Shown here: one piece after another, positions 49,411 through 59,089 of the stretch
Layout: every line of letters begins with the position of its first letter
Numbering within the stretch: position 1 is the first letter of the stretch
NCBI GenBank assembly: GCA_025345505.1
Contig: JANVCC010000130.1
Span: 7,341,745 to 7,405,744, forward strand
Length of the DNA: 64,000 bases
Origin: Todiramphus chloris collaris
Taxonomy: Eukaryota; Chordata; Aves; Coraciiformes; Alcedinidae
Direction: 5' to 3'
Translations under genes and position numbers: made by a program
Notes under the pieces: model-generated
Database searches by the model: none
Seen by the model: the letters and a program-made list of their open reading frames with translations, nothing else
What the model was told of the DNA's origin: nothing

Positions 49411-52400
49411 TTGAGGTTGTCCTAAAATGTAGATCAGATCTTCTTGAAATGTACCAAGGTCTGAATTCAAGAGAAGCCTGTAGTCTTCTCATGAGACCAG
49501 TGTTTACTGTTCTTGGATATTTTTTTGGTTTACTGTCTTTGTCAGGGAGACTGTGCAGCCAGAATGCATCTCAACCTTGTTTCCCACTTGCTTTCTCTAG
49601 TGTGCATGGAATCAGCATGGTTTTAACCAGATGGGAAGTTCACCTGAGGAGCTTCTAATCCTGGCCCAGGCTTTTTCAGCAGAGAATACCTCTAACAATG
49701 CCATCTGTGATGGAAGTAGTAGTGCCTAGTAGTAGGTCTGTATTTAATCAGTATGTGCCATTTATAACCCCTCACTGACTTCTGTGTCTGTAGCTTTACT
49801 AAACAGTGATGGAGGTAGACTGGAGCCTTATGCAACCTTACACAATGGAGCCTACGGAGAAGTGAAGGGATGACCTAGGGACCGTAAGGACCAGGAAAGG
49901 TCCTAGTAAGGACTTAGAAAGACCATCTCTTCAGTTTCATCATTCTCTTTGGCAGCAGTTCACAGCCAAGCTAACGTGGTGCTGTACCAAAAGATCTTGA
50001 CAAGTCCAGTTGTAATGGAATGCTTTATGGCAGCCAAGGTGACAAGCGTGCAGTGGTTATTACTGAGTGTGGCAGAATTCAGCTATGGTTATCTGCGTGT
50101 GCCCACCTCCATTTCTTATCATTGGTTTAAGGAAAATATATTTTCTCTCATGTCACTAATAAATATCACTTATAACAAAAAAAGCATCTACTTCAAGGCT
50201 TGTGTGGCTGTGCTGTGGCTGTTCATTTTCTTTAATGCTCGGTTGCTCTGAAACATGTTTCAGTTGCTCTCTACTAGGAATCTTGCTTGGGGTAGGTGTT
50301 AGTAACAGAGCTGTTTACCAACAGGTTGTTCTTGTTCCTTATTTGCCTTTTGTTAAGTTTTGGTAAGAGGAGGTTCTTTGCCTCTCCTTTTTGTTGTTGG
50401 CTTTGTAGTATATTTCCCAGTATGTTAACTGGGAAGTTGTACTTTGTGATGTTCCTGAAGGGAGATTGTTCTTGTAAAGAATGCTGTGAGCAGACTGCAA
50501 ATAGGATTATGCGGTGCTTTCCATTCCCATAAAATTATCTGTCCTTCAGCATTGTTTTGTTACCTTTCTGGGTCTCCTGTACATATTTCTAGGAAAAATA
50601 CTCTCCTTAGATTCTTTTTCTGCATTGCCTATACATTCCTTGTTTCCTATAGCAGATCATTTTCTGATTTATTTTTGTTACTCTTGTAGACAAGTTACTT
50701 GTGTTGTTTTCTGTCGTTAACTGAATTTTCCAGGCTCATGTAGAAACTGCAGTTCTCATTACAGGTTGGTCTTATTACCAGGACTTGGGGACTTCAGTAT
50801 ACACAGCTGCTTTCTCCTAAGTTTGGAGTGCCATATGTATCTTGAGCAACTAAGAGTACCAAGAAATAGAAGACTTACACCTTAATATCTTGGGTATATT
50901 CTGTGGCCAGTAACTTGTGGTCTCTCAGCACCAGAGCCGTGAAGAGACGGTGAAACTTTGCTGGAGCAGGTAGAGGCAAACTCGTTTGTGTTGGTCACAA
51001 ACTTGGCCCCAGGTCTAAAAGCTTAGATGGCAGCAGCTCAGGATAACGTGTTTCCAGTAGAGTGCTCTGAGAGCCTTGTATTGCATGAAGGACACAGAAG
51101 AAAAGGCTTTGGGCAAGTTTCATTTCTCTTAAGATGCTAGCAACTGTGATTCTTTATTTATTTTTACTTGTCATGTTTTGAGGATGTTGTTAAGGAGACA
51201 ACGACAAAAAGACGAATTCATTGCTAAATCTTGAGATACTTGCACAAGGAACCATAGTACTTGGTATCATAATTATACTTGAAACTAGTGCAGTTCCTGA
51301 ATCTCCTGAAAAAGGATATTTGCATTGAATTTGCATATGTTGTGCAGGGGATGCCTAAGCTTGACAGCCTATAGGGAAGGGGCAGAAAAGTGTGTGTGTT
51401 CTAGTTATTTTGGTTTGGTTATTTGTTGGTGTGTGTGTGTGGTTTAATATGATTGTATTGCCTTCTTTTTTATTCCCTAGGTAACTCATTTATAACTTTT
51501 ACTTAAAGCATGTACTTCTTGAACTTCTATTCCATCTACTGCTATGTCACTTTTTTCATGCTTTCAGCTCTTGGTAAGCGCTCATTTTCAGCCTCAAAGG
51601 CTGGGGTAGCAGGGACTGTTCTGCTCTCTTTTTCTCAGCTTTTCTGTGAAATCTTTTCTTTTTCTGTGAAAATGCATTGACAGATTCTCCCTTGTCTGAT
51701 GTGCTTGCTGAGTGATACATGCTGCAAGCACCGCTAAATGCCTTCATATCTGACAGTGTGAGAGCTTTTCGGTTTTATTTGCCTATGCATATACAGCTGT
51801 TTGAAAAATGAAGCATGTACGGGCATATTGTTACAGTCTGGCCCTGGAGCAATGAAGTTGTTGTTTTGTGAGTTCAATACAGAATGATGGTACTGTGCCA
51901 GGTGAGAATCTCATCTTTTCAGCTTTCTCATCATCTTTTGTGTAACTGAAGACTTCTGAATTAACTTCCAAAAGGAGCTGCTTTTAGGTGTTGCAGGTTG
52001 GGACTTCCGTTTATTCCAAGAAGTAGTATGATTTTGGAGCAGTGAGCCTGCTGACCTGAACAACTTAAAGCTAAGTCAAGGGTGTTTTTCCTTTGTCAGC
52101 GTGGCACAGTTAAGGATGTGTGTCAATGAAGAGAGTCCCTGTGGATAACTGGGTTACTAGGATACAGCGTAGGCTCTGTTTTAATTAGGCAGTTAACTCT
52201 TGTCTTACGGCTTTCTGTCATTTCATTGCTTCTAGAGATTTTGTAGTGGTAATGCAAGTTAAGAAATAAAAATTAATTTGTTTTAAAGATGTATTTTTTG
52301 TTAAAAGTATTTATGTGCATTGGGTACAAAATACTAGTCACTGATATGTCATCTGCACAAAAGAGAGGCTAATATAAATTTAATTGGTCTTTTCGTAAGC

Positions 52401-54729
52401 TTCCAGGGTCTGCATTTGGGAGGACGCTGCAGTGTTGAGCATAAACAGAAAGTTTCTCAGTTGTCATCTGGTTGAATGAAAATTGACACTGGCTCTTTAG
52501 AGACTAAAAATCAAGTTGCTGTGCTGAGAGCAATTGAAAAAAAGACAAGGGGGAAGAAAACTTTATTTTCTCTTTTTCTTTTTAGATATGACCTGGTTAT
52601 CATGATGAGCAAATCTGGTGAAAGTTTTTTCTTAGAATTAATATCTGCCAATTCAAATTTATATGTACTTTATCCTTAACATACGGCATCCCACACGATG
52701 ATGTCATGTACAACTAGATGCCAAGAAGTGTGAACGCTCCCAGCAAAAGCTCTGCTTTGAACTACGATGCGATCTGTGCTCTTCTGCGTGTGCATGGTCA
52801 GCCACCTGGTTACGTAAGAGCACTGAGCTCTACATGAAGCCATTCCTTTCCTCAGCTCTGTGGGTGATGGTCTGCAGCAACACGTAGTGGCCACAGAAGG
52901 CTTCTGTTGGGAATCTGGACTGCCTCCAGCTCTTTAATGTGGTGGTTAACAGTAAAAGTGTCTTAAAGGAAGCTTTGAGGGTGATTTTTTTTTTTTTAAT
53001 GTTGGATAAGTTAAAAAATGCAAGTGCTGGTGCCTGGTATTATAGGTTCGTTTGTATTGTTTTTTAAATGCAATACTTGATGAGGAGTGTCATGATGTAT
53101 TTTTTGACTTGGGTATGAAGTGCAGTTAAACTGCCTTCCACTAAACCTCTTTAAGTATTACTTAGTCTTCCATTAACTCTGCTGGCAAGCAAGCACGGGT
53201 TTATCTTTGCATCTTTGCTTTGTGCTTTGGTGCATCTTTTCTCTTCATGCAGAGATGGGAGCTCATGCTCATTTGCTGTGCAGGAGGGAGAGTTTCTTTT
53301 ATACTTGCACCTGGGCAGCAGCTGAGCCACAGCTGTTTGCATGTGGATGTGTGGATGAAGAATGGATGACTTCAAGATGTTCATCTTCTCTCTTGGCTAT
53401 ATATTGAAAGCATGCGAAAGTGAGCATACATGTGCATAGGCACTCACTTTGCATGCTTCCTATTAACACTAATTTTTCTTTTAAGACAACTTTTTCTATT
53501 TGTTACGAAATTTTGTCTTCAAGTGTAATGCAAAAAACTGCTGATACTTAGCATATTTTTTTATTTCTTTCAGCCTTTCAGGTGGTACAAGCAGCTTAAT
53601 AGTTAAAATTTGCAAGTGCACATGGTAAATGATGAGAGATACTCTCAATTTTTTACAATAAGAAAATGAAGGGTTTTTTTGAGAAACAGCTGTTAGGACT
53701 CTGTATGATTTGTGTCCTTTGCCCAGCCTAAGAATGTGTGGCCCTTAGGGAGCATTGGGCATGGGTGCTGTATTTGCTCTGGGGAATAGAAGCTTTCAAA
53801 AGCTGCCCAGAGCCCCACAGAGGAGCTTGGAGCTGGACTTTGAGAAAGGAAAGAGTGCAGGCTCCCATCCCCTCCTCTCTGTGGCTTTTTATGTGCCAGG
53901 GGTGATTACTGTCACTGTTCAGTCCATGCTTAATGCATACCAGAGAAGAAAGCAGACAACTTTTCAGCTGCATGTGCTTCTGTGACTGGTATTTTCCTGC
54001 AAGCCAGACACCTAAGAAATTTAGTTAGAGGCTTACACCAGAGAACTGTGTAAAATTTTTGTGATGAGCTAATACATACAAGCTCTTTTTGACGGAAGCT
54101 GAACTGAATGCTATTAAAGTAATTAGAAGTGTTAAACCATATGAGGAAGAGTTATGAGGTTTTTTTCAGATACATTTGCATTTCTCATTCTCTCTACCCT
54201 TGGATGGTCTCATCCTATGCAACGTTCAGTCATGGCAACTTCTTACTTTTGTTTCCCAAAGGGAAAGTTTCAAGTAGTGAATATTACTAGTGAATGTATA
54301 GCTTTAATAATTTGGGAATTGTTATTATTTAAGAAGAATTTTCCCATAATACTTGGAACATGTAGTATATCGGTTGCATCTCTACCTAAAATGCCTCTAT
54401 TTGAAACAGTGAGCAACAATAACAGAACAATTTTTCTCTTGACCTAAAAAATAAAGGTGATAAAATTTAATTTTGTAGATCATTGTGTTATTACAGAGAA
54501 GACAGTTTTTTTTTTTTTAAGTGTGTATGTTTTGAACTGCTTTGCTGCTGGTCTGCTGACACTTCCGGATGTTTGCAAAATTTATTGTCTCTTACTTAGT
54601 TTTCCAAAAATAATAGAATACAAATAACTAGTTTTATTCTTAAGGTTTAACTTTATCACAAATAAAAGGTTTCTGTTGTATTCATTGTTGTCACGCTTTT
54701 ACCTGTCATCTATAATTTAACACCTTCAT
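49411..54729. other. Intronic sequence with short simple repeats and one hairpin
   Basis: About 5.3 kb. It contains (TG)n at about 51391-51401 and 51428-51441, a T-run at 52987-53000, and an inverted repeat at 53406-53459. The slightly G+C-richer parts near 52690-52920 and 53730-53900 show no exon signature. Confidence 0.55.
53406..53459. repeat. Inverted repeat (hairpin) of about 54 bp
   Basis: The left arm GAAAGCATGCGAAAGTGAG (53406-53424) pairs with the right arm CTCACTTTGCATGCTTC (53443-53459), with only two single-base bulges and an 18-base loop. About 17 base pairs form. It is at the short end for a microRNA precursor. Confidence 0.65.
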
Positions 54730-54895
54730 AATATAGGAAATTATCTACATTTTAGCAGATATTGATAGTCGTGATGGTGTACAGTTGCCACCTTTTAATA
54801 GCTGAGGGCAGAAAAGTGATGCAACTTTGCAACTTTTTTGAAGCCACACGAGAGATCAGTGGCAGAGCTGAGATTACATCTTGAATCCTGCATTT
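54730..54895 (-). mobile_element. MIR-like SINE relic, antisense
   Basis: On the plus strand, ATTATCTACATTTTAGCAGA (54740-54759), GCTGAGGGCAGAAAAGTGA, AAGCCACACGAGAGATCAGT and GGCAGAGCTGAGATTACATC follow the reverse complement of the MIR core and 3' half in order. A stretch of about 45 bases between the first two blocks does not match and may be an insertion. It is old and strongly diverged. Confidence 0.6.
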
Positions 54896-55299
54896 AAAAA
54901 TATAGGAGAGTATATTATAAATATGGACGCATATAAATATATGCATTATTACAAATATATTTGAAAAATCATAACTTTTTACTTTATTATAGAGTATAGA
55001 ACAGACATTACTTCTCAGGACTGCCACTATAGGAAGGATGAAAAGTAGGTGCCTCTAATGGCTCTCTGGAAAAGTGTCTAGTCTAGTTCCTGGTTTATGA
55101 ACACAGAGTTTTCTGGCAAGCTGACGCGGTGTATATTTTTGTCACCAGAGAAGTCTATAGACTGCAGCAGTTCTTTGCTCTAGTCATGGCAAAGTGCTGT
55201 GCTGGTGTTCTGGTCCTTCCTGAATTCCCACATGTCTGCACCAGTGTTAATGGTGCACGGCCTTGCTTCTGTAAGTACAGATTTGGCAGTTGACGGGGT
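54896..55299. other. AT-rich intronic sequence
   Basis: It contains a TATA-rich stretch at about 54890-54962. No gene was recognised. Confidence 0.5.
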
Positions 55300-55339
55300 C
55301 GTTGTGTTCAGTGACAGGTTTCATTAGTTGTGAATTTCT

Positions 55340-55960
55340 TTCAGGCTCTTCCCAGTTTTGGTGAAGAGCAGAAGCAGCAGAGAGTTTGTCACCCCAAGCC
55401 ACTCGGCACATGTCCTGTGCTGTCACTCCTCCCGTGCCCTAACGTTATTGTCTGAGCTGAGGCATTGTACTGGTGCCATCTGTGCCGCCACAAGTGCTCT
55501 CCTTCCCTCCTCTTTGCCGTGGCTTGGGATCCCAGCTTTGCTTCCTAAGCTATCTGTTCTTTTTTATAATGTTATCGGCTTGATGGAGTTTGGCTTGTCT
55601 GATTGTCATCCTGTCACCGTTGCCTCGCTCAGTGGCAGTACCGTTGCTGGATGGCAAAACCGCCACCCAACAATGACAGCTGTGCAAACAAACAAGTCAG
55701 CATTGATCCTCATCAATAGCTTTGTGCGGTCGTGGCATTGAGATACACCAGAACGTGTGCAATCTGTCTGCTTTCTTTGTCCCACGTTGTAGCCAGACTG
55801 GCCGCCCTGCGCCGCTGAAGGCGGGGTTGCCGTGCCGTGGTGTGCCTTCACCTCCTTCCCTTTGCCTTGGCTTTTTCTTCCTCTTCGTGGGCTGTCTGGC
55901 TGCTCCCGGGCACAGCTGCCACACGTCCCATCTGCTCCCCAGGACAGGCATGCACAGTTT
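55340..55960. other. Locally G+C-rich segment without a supported exon
   Basis: Base composition rises and several CpGs appear around 55790-55925. A plus-strand frame (55722-55976) passes through a hydrophobic LCLGFFFLFVGCLAAPG stretch that looks like a signal peptide, but it has no upstream ATG. A 142-codon antisense frame covers the same DNA. I record the segment because a first exon or alternative promoter of KIAA1549 would be expected to look G+C-rich. The coding evidence itself is weak. Confidence 0.3.
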
Positions 55961-56229
55961 GACAAGCAGTATTTGAGTAGTACGCTGTTCTTCTGGAGAC
56001 TACACTGAACAATAATTTGTATTATTAATGGCACGTCACTAAAGCTCCCTGCTTCTCAAACAGAAAGTAAAGCAAATAGCATGGAACATCAGCTTGCAGA
56101 CTTACTAGTGAGGAGTTGTTTCAAAATCCTGTATGCACAAGTGACATTTTCCCTCTCTGTTTACCTTAAGTAGCAATACTTTCACCTTGTCTTACAGATT
56201 ACAACTTTTTCAAGACAGCGTTTGTTTTC

Positions 56230-56266
<37 letters not shown>

Positions 56267-59037
56267 CAAAAATTGTGTTATTTCCTTTCTAGTGTCAGTG
56301 GCAAAATTCTCTACGTTGAGGCACAGGTGTGTGATAAAATTGTAATTTACTCTTCCTTTATGTCTTTCAAGGAAAAACATATTAGCAGACTGTCAATAAA
56401 AGAATAAAGTCAGAATGAGTTTAAAGCCAAGGTTGCCCTTGCCTCCTATGCATGTCTATTGGACAGCTTACAGTGGTGCAAGTAACTCTTCAGAACAACT
56501 TTGTGTGGCTGTAGTCGCTTCCAGTAGGATCTTACCTTGTGACAGCTCCCCTCTCAAATTGAATAAAGATAGAGAGAGCTCTCTGTGGGCCAAGGAAGAT
56601 GATGATCCACAGCATAGGCATGTATATCTAGTCAGTGGAATGGTTTTGTTTTGTGGAATCGCCTCTAGCTTTGGGCCAAAGGTTTGTGGAAATAGGTGTC
56701 TGAAAGCGCAGCTGTGAATTAGTGTGTATTCACCTTTGCTGGTCACACAGGCACGTGTAGCCATTCCACATTTACCATGCTTACTGTGTTGAAGCCAACG
56801 CAGCGTGTGTAGCATTACTGCCACAGGGATTTGGGACATGGAGCTGTAATGAGCATGGAAAATTTTATCTGTTAGCATGTGTATAGGGAGAGCAGTGATT
56901 GATTTTGCCAGTGTTTGTTTCATAGCCTTGTAAGTCTTTTTCCTTTAGTAACTCCCTGCTTACTCAGAATGTCACCAAGAGAAAAATAAAAGCTGGAAAC
57001 CTATGTCAAGGGAAGGCGTGAGGCTAGAGAGACTTTCAGTGAGGAGAAAACATTGAACAACTTCTCCTCAGCAGCTGTGACTGGCTTAGGGTCTTATGTT
57101 TCAATACCATCCTTGCTAGAAACTGTTTTAAAGTCTGTTACCCATATTAAATGTTTGTGAAAGCTGTTACTCTGTTGGTAGCTGCACTAAACTGCTGACC
57201 TCCATGGAAGAAGGCAAGGATGGACTTCTGTGTTTTTCTTGTGTAGCTTTTACAAAAGTGTATCTGGTTTTTATCTCTCTTTTTCTGCCCTGAGAGCATT
57301 GTAAGGTGGTATATTTTATCACACCACAGCTAAATGTCATCAAGCTGGCAATGCCTACAGTGAGTTTCAGGAAGAAAAAAAATAGATTGGGACTACCTGG
57401 GAGAATAGTGTCTGTTACACTGCAAAACCTTGTGCATGGGTTCTGTATAAAAAAGTATATAATAGCGCTCTTATTTGATTAGATGTGAGTAGTGGCACAG
57501 TGGTATTAGCTCTGTGCATTAATTCTTGTAATTATACTTTTCAGACCAGCAGATTCAAAACTGAACGAGTCAGTATGGCAGCGCTTGAAAAGTTGTGTCA
57601 AGGAATTTAGCGCACAGACCAAAGAGGAGGGGATAAGTGCAGCAGTTTATCAGCTTTGGAAAGTGTTGATAGACTGACAACAGTGTGTTACAGATAGGTG
57701 AGCTGTTCCTGCAAGATCTACCATGGGTTACTGAGTTCAAGGCATCCTCCAAAGGATTATAAATGTAGTTGCAGTTGAGCAGTGTACTGTATCACTGTCT
57801 GGCACCTTAGACTGTACATGCTCATTTGGATTTTAAACTGGTCCCTGGTAGTTTAACTGAGTGGGATTTCCCTACTCCTCACCCCCCCAACCTTTTTAAT
57901 GTGTGTTGTCAGTAGCTTCTAGCAGCACTGTGTGGACCCTCTCATGTGAAAACAGGATGATCCAGTGGGATAGGTAATTTAAAGACAAAGTCTTTGTGTG
58001 TATCCTTTAAAAATATCCTGTGGCAATTTTCTGTGGTTCAGCTCTGAAAGGCTACTCATCCAGTCTTGACATTTCAGAAAAGTACTCAAGCAATAATCAA
58101 CCTTTACTCTGCAAAATGCATCCATGGTTGAAAAAACATCTATAGATCTTCTCTGTAACCCAAAACACTTTTGTGGAAGAGGAGGAATTATAGTCTAGTT
58201 ATGCAAATGATATTAATTTATGATTTTTGCAAGTGTTTTGTTAAAAATACTTGGTGAATTTTTCTCTTCTTCTCCTCCTTCGTGTTTGAACCTGGCTATT
58301 ACTACATGAATCCTGCAAACAAGAGCAGTGAAAGTTTTATCACAGGTAGCCCATAAACAGAGTGCTCCTACAGCAGGTTGTGAGTAGAGATGGCAATTCT
58401 CTAGATCCAGTTTATCACTGGCTGCTAAAAGGGCAGAAGTTAAATGAATGGCTGACAAAGAAAGCATAACTACTGGATGTGTTACTTAACAAATTCTTGT
58501 AGTTGATATCAGGTCCACATTTGCCGTACATAATGGGAACCCCTTTTCATTTTCTGTGTTACTTATTTCTGATACAAGAGGGAGGATCTGGTCCCTGAAA
58601 CAGAACAGATCTGCTAGTGAGCCTAACATCAAGAAATAATAAAACCTGAGGAACTGAAGTGATACTGAAGGAAAGCAGAAAACCTAAAGTTAGACAGAAT
58701 TTTCCCCTATGTTGTTCCTTGTTAGCTTTTTGATTTATTTTGTGTGATTGTTACCTGCCACGTGCTGTAGCCTAGCATAGGTAAGAGGGAGGCACTTTTT
58801 GTCCTTCCGTGTGACTCACTGGAGTGCTTCTGTAGAGAGATGAGAAGGTGCAGAGAGGAGCTCATGTTGTCCTGCTCATTTCCAGGGAATGGAGTTTCAC
58901 AGGGAACCTTACTATTTGTGCTGGTTCGCTCATAGAGGTTTTTCACTTACTGAGAGGTTTTGTCTTAGCTCGTGATATCTGGGCACTTGTCTCCAGAAAT
59001 ACTGTGTATAATTGCTCATTGTGATCTTACTGTTTGT
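55961..59037. other. Distal part of the intron before the large exon
   Basis: About 3 kb with an uninterrupted A30 run at 56233-56262 and otherwise unremarkable sequence. The antisense 151-codon frame at 56468-56923 has no motif I recognise. Confidence 0.55.
56233..56262 (+). repeat. A30 homopolymer
   Basis: Thirty consecutive A residues, followed by AATTTTC-type sequence. It might mark the tail of an old retrocopy, but nothing upstream is recognised as one. Its length may also be uncertain in the assembly. Confidence 0.9.
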
Positions 59038-59089
59038 GCTAATCTGATGTTTTTTTGTTTTCTGTTTTTGTCTCTCCCTCTTTATGTAG
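59038..59089 (+). other. Branch point, pyrimidine tract and acceptor of the large exon
   Basis: A TGCTAATC branch-point-like sequence (branch A near 59042) is followed by about 40 bases that are almost all T and C, and then TTTATGTAG. This is a strong 3' splice site. It decides the exon start: the ATG overlapping the exon's first bases at 59090 is out of frame with the long reading frame and is not a start codon for it. Confidence 0.8.

Larger units (their letters stand above)
1..59089 (+). other. Presumed intron 1 (or upstream sequence) of KIAA1549
   Basis: The whole stretch before the large exon has no conserved coding exon I can recognise, and it carries many retroelement relics. The large exon starts in phase 1, so an upstream coding exon with the start codon and signal peptide must exist. 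No GC-rich, CpG-rich first exon with an ATG and a phase-1 donor is visible. The simplest reading is a long first intron whose first exon lies left of the window. Part of it could instead be intergenic if transcription starts inside the window. Confidence 0.6.

Noticed and set aside
55626-55650. GCTCAGTGGCAGTACCGTTGC resembles the 5' end of U4 snRNA
   Set aside because: Only about 20 bases match, and the downstream sequence departs from U4 at once. At best it is a tiny pseudogene fragment, so it is not annotated.
55606-56034. 142-codon antisense open frame
   Set aside because: It lies in the locally G+C-rich segment, where stop codons are rarer. It has no domain, no splice context and biased composition.
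56233-56262. A30 run as the tail of a processed retrocopy
   Set aside because: No gene-like sequence precedes it on the plus strand, and no target duplication was found.
56468-56923. 151-codon antisense open frame
   Set aside because: No recognisable motif and no splice context. A frame of this length can occur by chance in 64 kb.
58972-59089. Apparent N-terminal extension of the big open frame
   Set aside because: It starts at a GTG, and most of it is the branch point and pyrimidine tract of the intron. The acceptor at 59089 is the better boundary. The internal ATG is discussed as a separate finding.
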